Assembly: GCF_022201045.2 (NCBI RefSeq)
Contig: NC_068557.1
Coordinates: 30,667,501 to 30,731,500 of the forward strand
DNA length: 64,000 nucleotides
DNA from: Citrus sinensis
Taxonomy: Eukaryota; Streptophyta; Magnoliopsida; Sapindales; Rutaceae
Reading direction: 5' to 3'
Position numbers and translations under genes: made by a program
Part shown: positions 47,584 through 59,023 of the stretch, one piece after another
How the letters are laid out: each line of letters opens with the position of its first letter
Position numbering within the stretch: position 1 is the first letter of the stretch
Notes under the pieces: model-generated
The model's database searches: none
Seen by the model: only the letters and a program-made list of their open reading frames with translations
Told to the model about the DNA's origin: nothing

Positions 47584-48748
47584 TTAAGCTGTTGGATAGG
47601 AAGCTTGCATGGCAATGCCACAGAGACCTTCTTTGGCATCAATATCTCTTTGCATCCTTATGTATCCATTTTCGCCCCAGGTGGTGCCCCATGAATTCTT
47701 GACAAGCCAATACTTAGTTCCATCATCAGCTGTCCCGTACCCAACAGCTGTAACACCATGATCTAGTTCAGTTCCGCACTGTCCCGTAAATACACCGCTC
47801 GAGTAAAACTGGAAATCGGATCCGCTTGCGTCAATGGCAACCGACACTGGTTGATTAGCCACAGCCTTCATAAGAGCTGCCTCGTTGTTTGAAGGCACGT
47901 CTTCGTAGCCACTGATCTTGGCTGCGGAAGGATTTGCTTCCTTTTTGTTGCAACTTCCATCGGATGCCTTGTATGGGTATTTGGCTTCGGTTGCAAGGCC
48001 TTTGTTACTAATGATGAATTCAAAAGCATCATCCATAAGACCTCCCTCACAGCCTTGGTCTTCGCCGCTCGTGTCACAATCAACCAGTTCTTGCTCTGAA
48101 AGGGATGTCAATTTTCTGGTTGTGATATGGTTAATACCTTCCATAGCCGCAACAGCAGAAAATGCCCAGCAACATCCTATATCCCGGCCATTCCCGTATA
48201 GCCCAAAAGGGCAAAAAAAGAAAAAAAAAAAAGTCACAAGCCAATTACTAAAACATGAATCGATCATATAATAATTAAATCGTTATTTGATTATAATTAC
48301 CACATTGGCCTTGGTCCTTAACACCGGTAACAGCTCCTTTCTTTCTCCAATCAATGCTGGCTGGCACTGACGCATTTTCATACCTAAATGATACATCCGT
48401 CGTCTCTGAGGATCTAACACTGGGGAGCCGCCTTTTGTATCCGTTACGCGGAGCCCGGAATTCCTCATTGGTTTGGTCTGCAAACTCGTTTATGCCTAGC
48501 TTGTAAGGCTTGTTCCTTGCCTTATTGTTAAAGGATGCAATGTACTCCACGTTCTCCTTGAATATCTTGAAACGCATCTCCTTCTCTGCATTATCTCTGT
48601 ACACACGTCCATATTGAGCCATCCACATTTCGTGTCTTTCATTCATTGTGGCATCATTGAGCGTGCGGGACCAGGATTGAGGAGCCCATACTCCCAAAAC
48701 TAGAATTGCCGCCAACACTAGTTTGTTCTCTAATAGTATCATCGCCAT
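47584..48748 (-). CDS. Papain-like cysteine protease, SAG39-like (copy 3)
   Basis: Third and most canonical C1A protease of the cluster. Exons 48748-48301 and 48176-47584; 346 residues. Signal peptide ([19 protein letters not shown]), I29 prodomain ([25 protein letters not shown]), mature start near [20 protein letters not shown]. Catalytic Cys in [16 protein letters not shown] (~152), His in [11 protein letters not shown], Asn in [16 protein letters not shown]; the protein ends [11 protein letters not shown]. The sequence is typical of the senescence-associated SAG39/SAG12-like subfamily, with roles in protein turnover during senescence and stress. Intron position is the same as in copies 1 and 2, supporting tandem duplication. 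Confidence 0.95.
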
Positions 48749-49526
48749 TCTAGCTAGCTACTTGCAATTAATATGAATTATGTTTGTGTGACTTGACCCA
48801 CTCAGGTATTATCGTTATTTATAGAGAACATGTTTGCTTGATCAAGAACGTTGCTCATATTGCATTCTCATTAATGAATGATGTGAGTTTGTTGGTAAAA
48901 GAATCGATTGCCTGGTGAATGCGGCAAGTTGTATGTGATAATCAGACAACGATTGTCTGATTCCGTAGACGCTGCTTCATTGAACTCAATCAACGTTATT
49001 GATTTTGTTCGTAATATAGGGAAATTTATAAAAATAGCCAAAAAAATTAGGCATTTTTCAACTTTAACCCCTCCAACTTTTTTCTATCATAACTAGCCAA
49101 ACACCTTATTTTTGGACTACATTACCCTCATCATTTTCATCAAATTTACAAAGGCATGCCACTTTCCCTTTTCAATTCCAGCACTTCCACCACTCTTTCC
49201 TTTTCAACTTAACAAATTTCATCACTCAACAAACTCCATTACTCTCAATAAATTAGCAAATTTCATCAAACAAGTATTACATAATTGAAGATATAATTAT
49301 CAATTGGAGAGCTTCTTAAGGTTAGTTTATACTCTTACCATAACCTAAACTTTTAATCTATTGATTTTATCATTTGAATTCGAAATTGAAGTGAGTTTTT
49401 ATTGCAAATGTTGTTATTTTTCATTAACAAAACAATGTGACTTGTTAAAGTAGTTAGTTTGAGTTGAGAAATGAAAATTAATGATTGAAACCCCTGCAAA
49501 TCGAGTAAAACAGAAGCCCAGAACAA

Positions 49527-49941
49527 GTGAGACAGGCACCTGTCTCACTTGCCTGTCTCACCAAAATATGTGCGACAGGCAAGTGGGACAGGCGTGTGAG
49601 ACAGGCGCCTGTCTCACTTGTTACCACTGGTTTTATGTGAGACAGGCAGGTGGGACAGGCGCCTGTCTCACTTGTTACCACTGATTTTATGTGAGACAGG
49701 CAGGTGGGACAGGCGCCTGTCTCACTTGTTACCACTGGTTTTATGTGAGACAGGCAGGTGGGACAGGCGCCTGTCTCACTTGTTACCACTGGTTTTATGT
49801 GAGACAGGCAAGTGGGACAGGCGCCTGTCTCACTTGTTACCACTGGTTTTATGTGAGACAGGCAAGTGGGACAGGCGCCTGTCTCACATAAATCTGCTGG
49901 TTTTATGTGAGACAGGCACCTGTCCCACTGTCTGTCTCACT
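49527..49941. repeat. 54-bp tandem array with palindromic core
   Basis: Units begin GGTTTTATGT at 49629, 49683 (one base changed), 49737, 49791, 49845 and 49899. Each holds the palindrome GACAGGCGCCTGTC within GTGAGACAGG..CCTGTCTCAC-type arms. The array is bounded on both sides by shorter diverged versions (49527-49600; 49902-49941). Because 54 is a multiple of three, open frames run through it on both strands; these are not genes. Confidence 0.95.
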
Positions 49942-50063
49942 AAATTTAAGTTATTTTCCGAAAGTAATAACTTGGGCTACATGTGTCCGTTTTAGGCGTA
50001 TAATATATCATTTCGAAGCTTACGATGAGACGGAGTAAATCCAAAATTGTATACTTCATTTCA

Positions 50064-51056
50064 TCAACATAAATGTACTGCATATTCATTTTTACTAGGT
50101 TTCCATCGCACGATCCGAGCACCCTTCCTCTTAATTTTCTCCACCCACTCTAATGGTAGTCCTTCGATCGCTTCAAAAATCCATGCCTTCAACAAGGAAA
50201 GATATGAAGTAAAAAAACGTGTCATTAAATATTTATTATAACAAAACTAAATTATAAAAAAAACTTCTTCACTCACATGCACTGCCGATGTAAAGCCGTA
50301 AAAGTTGTATTTCTCAATTCTATGCAATGGATTTTCTGCGCTTGCCTTCTTAAATTTTTTGGCTTTGCCGTTCAATACATTATCAATGCTTTTATATATT
50401 GTTTCCCATGACAAACGACCCCACGGAATACTTCGAAAATAATTTATGTCATCTACCTCATTAAGTAAATTGAAATTGATTTGACAATGATCCTTTCTTC
50501 CGTGTAGCACTCTATCAGCAAAGTAAAACATGGCAATTTTTAGCGCATCGATGTCATTCATAGTCTTGAAGCGTAAGTTCATAAATATTTCCTCGAACTG
50601 GCCAAGATTTATATCGCGAATCCTGCCTCCAAAGTACTTATTAAGTAACCTATGATTTGTTTTATGCTTCGTCAGGAATACTTTTTCGCCATAGCAAAGT
50701 CCCGTTACTAGGCACCACTCTCCAATCGATAGCCGTATCAAATGGTCGCCAACTTGAAACCATAACTCATCTTTTTCACTTCCATCGCCATGTGACACTT
50801 GCCGAAGCAATATATTGTGCACAATCACGCCACTGAACGGATAGCTCCGGCACTGTAGGAAATGCCCAAATATATCGTCTTTGAACAGCTTCAACTGTTG
50901 CCTTGTTAATTTTTCCCGGATGGCATTAACAACGACATCTAATTTGCACATACTTGTGATACGCCCAGGGAAGTGATCAACATAAGGTATCTTCATCATT
51001 CCCGGTTCTTTAATCGGTCCGGGTGGGTTATGCAATGCTAATTTTGATTTGCCCAT
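50064..51056 (-). CDS. DUF1985 protein carried by the MULE, two exons
   Basis: Exons 51056-50277 and 50186-50064; 300 residues. Exon 1 reads IPYVDHFPGRITSMCKLDVV, FLQCRSYPFSGVIVHNILLR, LWFQVGDHLIRLSIGEWCLV and TGLCYG, a DUF1985 pattern. The frame continues into intron sequence, but a good donor (CAT|GTGAGT) joins to an acceptor that restores AWIFEAIEGLPLEWVEKI and ARIVRWKPSKNE, typical of the C-terminal part of these proteins. In plant MULEs DUF1985 is usually followed by a Ulp1-type SUMO protease domain; that domain is absent here. The function of DUF1985 is unknown. The frame looks intact, so it may be expressed. It is flanked on both sides by hairpin arrays. Confidence 0.8.
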
Positions 51057-51135
51057 TTATCTGGTACAAGTTAAAAGTATCACACATTAAAAAATTATGA
51101 ACAAAAGAAAAAAAATTAAGGCAACACTGCGCACT

Positions 51136-51290
51136 GCCTCTTGGTGCGACGGGCACCAACTGTCGCACCAAGAGGTGCTGCCTCTTGGTGCGACGGGCAC
51201 CAACTGTCGCACCAAGAGGCAGCACCTCTTGGTGCGACGGGCACCAACTGTCGCACCAAGAGGTGCTGCCTCTTGGTGCGACAGGCTCGC
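51136..51290. repeat. 44-bp tandem hairpin repeats
   Basis: Three full units (51136-51179, 51180-51223, 51224-51267) and a partial fourth. Each unit is an inverted repeat: CCTCTTGGTGCGAC, a GGGCACCAACT loop, then GTCGCACCAAGAGG, a perfect 14-bp stem. It sits just upstream (gene sense) of the DUF1985 start codon. Confidence 0.95.
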
Positions 51291-51612
51291 ACGAGGGAAG
51301 CCAAGTGCGCGCGCGAGCTGCTTGCCTGCACGCAACTCGCGCGCGCTTGGCTTCCCTCGCGCGAGCCTACGCGCAACTCGCTCGCGCGAGGGCGCGTGCG
51401 CATCTCGCATGCGACAGGCGCATGTCGCGCGCGAGGTGCGAACGACGCGCGCACCTCGCGCGCGACATGCGCATGTCGCACACGAGATGCGCGCGGCATG
51501 CCCATCACGCGCGCGCGAGGTGCGCACGCCGCACGCGAGATGTGCGCGCGACATGCGCATGTCGCACGCGAGATGCGCGCTGCGCGCGCGACGCCACGCC
51601 CTCGCGCGAGCG
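51291..51612. repeat. CG-rich degenerate palindromic block
   Basis: Dense in CGCGCG, GCGCGAG, CGACATGCGCATGTCG and similar self-complementary strings, with many short inverted repeats (for example TGCGCATGTCGC around 51470 and 51555). No clear fixed period. Open frames on both strands (Ala/Arg/His-rich) follow from composition. Confidence 0.85.
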
Positions 51613-51685
51613 AGTTGGCTTCCCCTGCCCTTTCTCTTCTCTTCCCTTTCCCACATGCATCTCACCCACCACCGCCATTAAAACA

Positions 51686-51761
51686 CCACCAACAACAACA
51701 ACATCCCAAACAACAACAACATCCCAAACAACAACAACAACCCAAGCAACAACAACATCCC

Positions 51762-51803
<42 letters not shown>
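51686..51803. repeat. CAA-rich microsatellite with CATCCCAAA interruptions
   Basis: Blocks of (CAA)n spaced by ATCCC or CCC, becoming pure CAA from about 51765. Inside the MULE, on the side upstream of the DUF1985 gene. Confidence 0.85.
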
Positions 51804-52135
51804 GAAAAACGGCAATAACAACTCACCTACGGTTTTCAAATTTTTTCTTTGATTTTGGAGATCTCCGAAGATTTTCAACGTGATTTAGCTTCTTTCAAGT
51901 GCCAACAACTTCCTCCGCTGCCGATCTACGCCGCCGCCGACAATCTATAGAAGTTCCGGTGATGAGATTTTGGTGAGAGGGGAAGGAATTTGCTTGAGGG
52001 AAACGTGAGAATGAGGAGGGTAATTTCGTCCACAATTTGGTGATTTGGCTAATGTTGAAAGAAAAAAATTTGAGGGGTTAAAGTTGAAAAATGCCTAATT
52101 TTTTTGGCTTGTTTTGTAAATTTCCCCGTAATATA

Positions 52136-53573
52136 TATGCTGCATTTGTACGTAATTAAGAATCTGCTTTTACTACAATTTTGGAATCTGTGCAACCAAT
52201 TGTTAATCGGTCGATTTTGCCACTTTGGATGTGTTACGCGTAAGTCATTTCTACGGCTACCTTGGATTATTCTTCTGTATCTATTGGAAATGTCATGTTG
52301 GCAATTTAAATAATAGGCTCCAAGTGCAAATGGACTTCAAAATTGTCAATCTCAGAAGATCGTTAACATTCCAGAAAATCGCGTTGCCAAATTCTTGGAT
52401 TTTAGTTGTTCTATTTACTCTTAACATGAGATGAAAGCTGATGCTAACTGCTTCGGCAAGCATAAGCATAAGCATAAAGTTCGCGATTGAGGGTGGATAA
52501 TTGTATTTTAAAAGTTATAGTATTAAAATATTTAGTAAATACTTGACTGTTATAATTTAAAAACTAAATTGATTTAATTTTATACTTTTATAATAAAAAA
52601 TTTATTATATCTTTACTAATTTTATTAAAATTATATTTACCACATAATTTTAGTTTTTATTTCATAATTATCATTTTTTTCTTACAGTAACTATACTTTA
52701 AAAGTTACAATACCTCAATATGAAATAGGTCTATAATCTTATAACATAAGCCAAAAACGACTTTCACGAGTGTCTCTCTTGAGACAAAAACAGTAAATTC
52801 ACCGTTGATATGAGCACACTTGTTATGTTGTAACTTTGGTTGAAAATAAATACAAAAATTCAATTAATGTTTCTAGCAAAGCTTAAGTTCAGGGAGTTAT
52901 AAATCTGAATTTTAATTTATACAGTAATATTTTATTAAACACCTAAATTACTTGAGAAGTGCTTGAATGGCCCAAATGCTCTTTTGAGATAGCCAAACAT
53001 ATTGGATCAACCAAGACCAATATCTACTAGCTTTCAAGTGATGATCTCCTAAAGAATTAACTGATAGTCTAATACATAAAACAACGCATCAAACATTTAC
53101 ACGTGGAAGTCAATCATGCCACATTTGTACCATTTCGTGGACATATATACACGCCGACAATGTCTCAGGGTTTCCTGGTTTACAATTAGAACAGAAGGAA
53201 TAAAACATCGAGTATAACAATCTTCTATGTGATCCACAGATATCTTACAATATCCCAACGCAAATTTGCGAGCTGTCATAATAGATCTTCCTTGTATGAC
53301 AAAGTTTCTGCAATGCATTATTGAAGATGAATTATGGTTTCAGAAAATGTTGCAGAATCTTCCACATGTCCACTTGAATCATGGATCACTTTACTACCAA
53401 TATGACGTCAGACCAATCGCCCTGTGAATCAAAAAGTTCGAAACTTTTTAAGCATACTGATCTGATGTGCAAAGAAGGATTAAATTTAACAACTTTTACC
53501 TGAGAAGGTCGTTCAATAGACGGATGAAATTGATGGCTATGTGCAAAAAACAAGACTCCTCCAGAGTTTTGCT
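52136..53573. other. Intergenic, 3' flank of the CofD-like gene
   Basis: AT-rich, no supported gene; includes the likely 3' untranslated region of the minus-strand CofD-like gene near its right end. Confidence 0.4.
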
Positions 53574-56500
53574 CTATTGTTGATTTGACAAAGGTTCTCT
53601 AACAGTTGTCTTCATGTGCCTACCTAGAAGATCAGCAATGGCTTGTATTAATGACTTTGGGTCAAATATTATACCCACTTTTGGATCACATATAGAATGA
53701 ACAGTGATCTGCAAAAGAAAACATTTGGTTATAAATAATGCACGAAAGGCATCAACCAAAGAGTGAAAAGAAATTACTAATCAGACTGATAACAACAATC
53801 ATAAATACCACATCAAAAATTCCTTGGGAAGCCAAACATTGAATGTCTAAGGGAATTTCACCATCTTCAGGCACCAAAATTGTGTTGATATACTGACTTG
53901 GCTGCACAGTATTACTGACTGCAGTTAGTCGAATGTTTCCAGTTTAAGATACACCGAATATTAGAAATCGTATCACAAATTTTCTTTTGTTAATTTATTA
54001 TTTAGTTATAGGCTAATGGCAACCCGACCCAACTCATATCATAAAGACTAAAAGACTCCAGACAATGCTAATAATGATTGTCAGTAAAAATATCACAACT
54101 TTCACATTCCTCTCCAACCAAATTAGTATCTGCAACAGAAGCTGCATTGACTGACTTACAGAGTTCTTAAGAGACTTTTGAGGATCTCCATATGCTCGAT
54201 TTAGAGCATCAGTAATGGCAGTCACAAAGCAAGAAGCTGAGAAGCCACTGGTTTCTCGATCTTCTGAACCATTCAACAGAAGTACCTGGAAATAAAAGGA
54301 ACCAAAATCGACGAAACAAAGAAAAGTTAAAAACAGCTACTAAAGACCTGGAAGTAATAACATAGGTGTCAATGTCTAGAGACTTTCAATTTAAATATCC
54401 AACCCAAAAGAGGCGGAGGGGGGAGAAGGGGGGTGGGGTTGGGGGAAGTTGTAAAGTAGAAAAGTTAAAAATTGAAAAGGTACCTTTGGACAAGACCTTG
54501 AAGATATTATCTCCCCAATGCCAAGTAAGACCTAGAAATGAAGCATAAACAATAGAAAGATGGATAAGCAAATCATGTTACAAATAAATTGAAGAAAACA
54601 TGGTTGGAATGATGTTGAATGACAATCTGTCAAATAATAACTTATAACAAGACATCGAGCAATATGCTAAGAGCATAAAAAAAGTATACTTTAATCAATC
54701 GTATCAGTGAATCCTATAAATGCTTATGCTGTCTATTAAAACAAGTGGTCAATATTGTCATAAAAAAACAGCAATGCATGAAACATCAATATAGACATAA
54801 ACATGGAAAAATGTATCTTGCTCCAAAATTGGTAAGGACTGACCAAAGATGGGCAGATGGAAGTAAATAGGGAGCCCATAGCATAAATAATGCAGTCCAC
54901 AGCGTTCAACTGGTCCAGGACGGCTGAATTTGCAGTAGGGAAGACCTGATCAGTCAGAACCCTAACTTTATCAGTAATGCAATATAGATATAAACATATG
55001 ATCAGCCAATTTATGCAGTGCCAAGTCATGTCATTTGTTAAAAACATACAGGGTATAACAAAGATATCCTCTGGGCAGATATTGAAAGAATAATAAATTT
55101 CCATCAAACAGCCTTCAATTTATCAAATTTCTTGCCACGTATTAGTTCTGACATTAAATACTAAGCCCTAACAGACAAAAAGGCCACTATTCCATACTAG
55201 CACTATAAGAATGTCCTGCAGGAAAAAAAAAATGAGAACAACTGCTTCTACATTACCATTTGTTGTGTTAAATATGAAAACCAATAAAACAGCACCACAG
55301 CAATCACCTCATGCAACAGATTACTGCCCTCACTGGACATGTAGAACACCCGCTTTATTCTTGATGGAAGAGCAGGAACTGCAGACCTTTCCTAGCATCC
55401 AAATAAAATAAAAATAAATCCCCTAAGACAAGTCAGCTAGAAATGATATCAGAAAAATGTCAGAAAACAGATGTATAAAAGTATTAAATCTTTTACGCAC
55501 TCGAAACACCTATTTCTCTTCATACCAGTAACCAGTCAAATAGATTTGAATTCCCAAAAATATGAAGATCCAAAATAACCATTTAGAAGCCTAATGAAGG
55601 TTTTATTAAGATTATTGTCTACTTCACACCATGACCATCATGGCTACTAGCACCTATCCAACTTAATGTCACACACCATAGGCGTAATATATCTCACACC
55701 ACGATTGCAGGGTTAATCTTTATACCTATCTTTATTTCTATTTTAATATTATAAGCCATGCAATCAGAAGAGAGTCTGATGGAAAGAGAATGAACAATAG
55801 AAACTTCCCATCATTGCTGTGATATTGACATACCTTTTTTACAGGCTCCATGGATCCATTGGTTGGATGAGAAATTTCATTCTGACCTCTTATTACAGTC
55901 CCATCCTAAAGGTGAATCAGACAAACAAGTGTACAAACAGATAATTAGAATATTATCTTTAAGCGGTGGTTTTGGCAGTTGGGGGGGAAGGTGGGTGTTG
56001 TGCAAAGTTACTGAATCATTCTCATATGCATTAATTCAAATGGTAAATATCTTCCGTGAGTTGCACAGATCTACACATACGAAAATTTCATATACCAAAA
56101 TGCACCACAACTCCAAAAAATAAGCTTTGCATGGACAGAAATATATATGTCAAATAATTAATTGATAATCATACCCTGAGTTCACATCCTAATGTGAGTC
56201 TATCATTGGTGGATATCACTGGGAGGACTTGACTTTCAGAAGGAATATCTGAAACACGTGAAAACAAAAATATTGCAGCATCTAAAGACTGAAAAAAAAC
56301 GCGTGCTCCTGCAAAGAAAAAATTTCCAATGCTGCAAAAATGATAGGCATCAGTTAAGTTAGGCTATTGTTGGGCTATAATTGATAAACTTGCATTGATG
56401 AATTGATTTTATATCATTACAGCTCTAGGTTATACCCTGACGAGTCCATCCAGTTGCCAGCACTCAGGCCTAACCCATTAACCCACTGTGAGAAAGAACT

Positions 56501-58123
56501 TGAATGGCAATGTGTATTTATTAATGCGACAATTCAGAGTGAATGATAGGAATTAGGAAGCCTATTCACCATAGCAATTTAAAAACACAGGCATTGAAGG
56601 TTCCAAAAGTAAAGCATAATCTTGTGATACCACAAAACAGAAACCATCCTATGATAGGACTGAAACTAAAAAGAATACCTTCCATTACTGAAGCAAAATG
56701 ATTCGTTTGGACGCCGGAGGATCTATAAATAGAAAATATATTCATTATCAAATTGAGCACTAGATAAGTTCCAAAAGGCAGTTGAATAATTAACATTCAT
56801 AAATGTGGTGATGATAGAGAAAAACCAGAAACAGGCAATATGCATGATAGCAAATACTGGAAAACAATGCAGTATGTGGGAGCGTGCAGTTAGGTAAGCC
56901 AAATATATTTTAAAAGAACGAGTATTATTCATCGTAATATCTGACATAAATTACCATGTAGCCGTTACTACAATTTTCAAGAACAAACCATCCTGGCCAG
57001 CAACCATAACTACTGACTATCCAGTATGACTGCATACCTCATTCTGGAAATAAGAAAGAAAAGCTCGAATAGTTTCCCTATATGGTTTTGATACACCTTT
57101 CCATAGTGAATGCTCTCCTTCCACAATATTGTACCTGCCAAATTCTCAATTCATTGCCAATATTAATAATAGAAAAAAAAATAACACAAATGAGAAGGCT
57201 GTAAATTATATATCCTTGTAAATAAATCCTGAATTCCCGATCACAAATTATACAACGATGATTGATAAATTACCATTCTGATTTGGCTTGTTGCGGATGA
57301 AGAGGCAAACGATGACCAAGCAACCTACGAACAGCAAGTGCCTCAGGAGTGCTTTCATCTGACAACCTCAAACATCTGGACCGTATATCTCCTACAGCAG
57401 GACCACCTAATCACACAGAAGCAACTTTAGCGATCAAGAAGTTTATAACCGCAAATACAATCATTAAAAAAGAAACGGGAAGAAAATGTGGCAGCATATC
57501 GTCCATCTGTCATTTGATTTGCAATCAATTGTTAAAGTTAAACAATATCAATCATTAAAAAATAAATATATTTTTGCTTGTAATGTTTTCAACTTGAACA
57601 CAATGTTTAGAATCTGAAAATTTGTAAATTATTATTAATTTCATCCCCAAATAAAAGAAAATAAGTGGCCAACCAAAGGCATTTACAATAGAAGTGATGA
57701 CTGATGAGTAATTACCGAGGACGCGAACAATTTCAGCGGTACTTCCGCCGTCATCAGAAACGGGAAGCACATGCGCGACACGTGTGGTTATATTCTTAAG
57801 CTCTTCAACGACGCCGTTAAACGCCGTACCACCTAATAAAACGTCCGGGGGGGGGGGGGGAGATCAGTAACTCTCAATTGATTCAATTTTGTTCAACAAA
57901 AATGGGAGGAGCGTAAGTAATGACCTGAGAAGACGAGAAGAGACGGCTGTGTATGCGTAGGATTGGAGAAGCAACGACAGTGAGTGGCAGCAGACATTGA
58001 TTTTGTAAGAGATTTTCTGGAACTGCAGCGAGGACGAATTTTTCTTTTCTCAAACAAAAGATGACGAGTGAATGTTAATGTAAACGTAAATGAAATTGAG
58101 GGCCCCAATAAACTGTCTGCCAT
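53574..58123 (-). CDS. CofD/YvcK-like (putative gluconeogenesis factor family)
   Basis: Thirteen exons: 58123-57925, 57832-57716, 57406-57274, 57134-57038, 56722-56679, 56331-56175, 55905-55834, 55391-55308, 54945-54844, 54531-54484, 54285-54160, 53901-53809, 53708-53574; 468 residues. Core motifs of the CofD/YvcK fold: GGTAFNGV, VLPVSDDGGSTAEI, VGDIRSRCLRLSDES, SIGNFFFAGARVFF, AVDCIIYAMGSLFTSICPSL and GIFDVITVHSICDPKVG. CofD transfers phospholactate to F420 precursors, and bacterial YvcK binds UDP-sugars and controls cell-wall metabolism; the plant role is not settled. Start at 58123 (MADSLLGP) gives a basic, Ser/Thr-rich targeting-like N-terminus; an internal ATG at 57997 would remove it. 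A 14-base G run lies in intron 1 (57847-57860). Confidence 0.9.
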
Positions 58124-59023
58124 AATTCCCTCCCCGCAACAGCAACCGCGAAACTCACTCCTCTCTTCTTGACTCTTCAGTTGAGCGAGCCTTCTCCCAG
58201 CTTTCCTTGCTGTACGCACTCGAATTTTTCTGCTTTTGGCTCCATGTCAGCATGGGTCCCACTTCTCTTGGACTCATAAAACGACCCGTCTGTATATTCT
58301 TTTACTAATACCGACAAGTCGTAATACTTTCATTCCGTAGCTAAAACTCTTACGACCTGTCGGTTTTCTCTATCATTACCAATCTTTTTATTTTTAGATA
58401 AGATCTATCATTACCAATCTACACAACTGTAATCAGGATGTTTATAGGTTCAGTTATGTTGGAGATGCTCTAAGATAAAACATGTTTAAAATTATTAGAT
58501 ATATATTGTTATAGTTATTTTAAATTTAACTACATGATGGTTCTGAGGGTTGCTCTACGTTAGAATTGCTCTAACATGACAGTTGCCGTATATATATTGG
58601 AGAAGAGAAAAACCTCAAGTGATGCCACACTGCGTCGCACTCTAACTAATAAATAAATAAACAGGTTGTCTCCATGTCAATGCACAAATTTGGATATTTT
58701 CATTACAAATTCCGATGATATTTAAACTGAAGATTAACCCATTACCAAATTATTTTGCCTTCAAAGTTTTAGTTACAACTTAGAAAAGCTAATAGCAATT
58801 CAAATTGGCAAATTGTAGGCCCTATACCACTAATTGGAGTTCACTCGAAAAGAAGGCGATGTGACATACTCAGCATCCATTAAATGAAAACACCAAAATT
58901 CCGAATCATCACTCATCACGCGTCGAATTTGAAGCATAAAATCCTAAGCCTGATCATCTAGCTGGGGGCAAAAATATCATCTGAGGTACCCCAATTATTG
59001 CACAATACGTTGTTGTAGTTCGA
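58124..59023. other. Promoter side of CofD-like gene and 3' flank of next gene
   Basis: About 900 bases with no gene. Contains the likely promoter and leader of the CofD-like gene at the left and the 3' untranslated region of the acidic-protein gene at the right. Confidence 0.4.

Larger units (their letters stand above)
49019..52126. mobile_element. Mutator-like element (MULE), 3,108 bp, complete ends
   Basis: Terminal inverted repeats of about 120 bp start GGGAAATTTA and share AGCCAAAAAAATTAGGCATT and TCAACTTTAACCCCTC on both ends, roughly 85% alike by eye. Exact 9-bp target duplication CGTAATATA at 49010-49018 and 52127-52135, the MULE hallmark. No MURA transposase frame is visible, so it is non-autonomous. 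Inside are a DUF1985 gene (minus strand), a 54-bp hairpin array, a 44-bp hairpin array, a CG-rich block and a CAA tract. It inserted between the protease cluster and the CofD-like gene. The good ends suggest a fairly recent insertion. Confidence 0.93.

Noticed and set aside
49478-49995. Open frames with repeated CETG/RQAGGTGACLTCYH-like peptides
   Set aside because: The 54-bp period is a multiple of three, so the array stays open in several frames; not a repeat protein.
51087-51883. Long overlapping open frames on both strands (Ala/Arg/His-rich, poly-Thr, poly-Gln-like)
   Set aside because: They follow from the hairpin repeats, CG-rich block and CAA tract; no start context, no splice pattern and no family similarity.
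58430-58620. Possible MITE with GGTTCAGTTATGTTGG and GCTCTAAC motifs
   Set aside because: Inverted ends could not be aligned convincingly.
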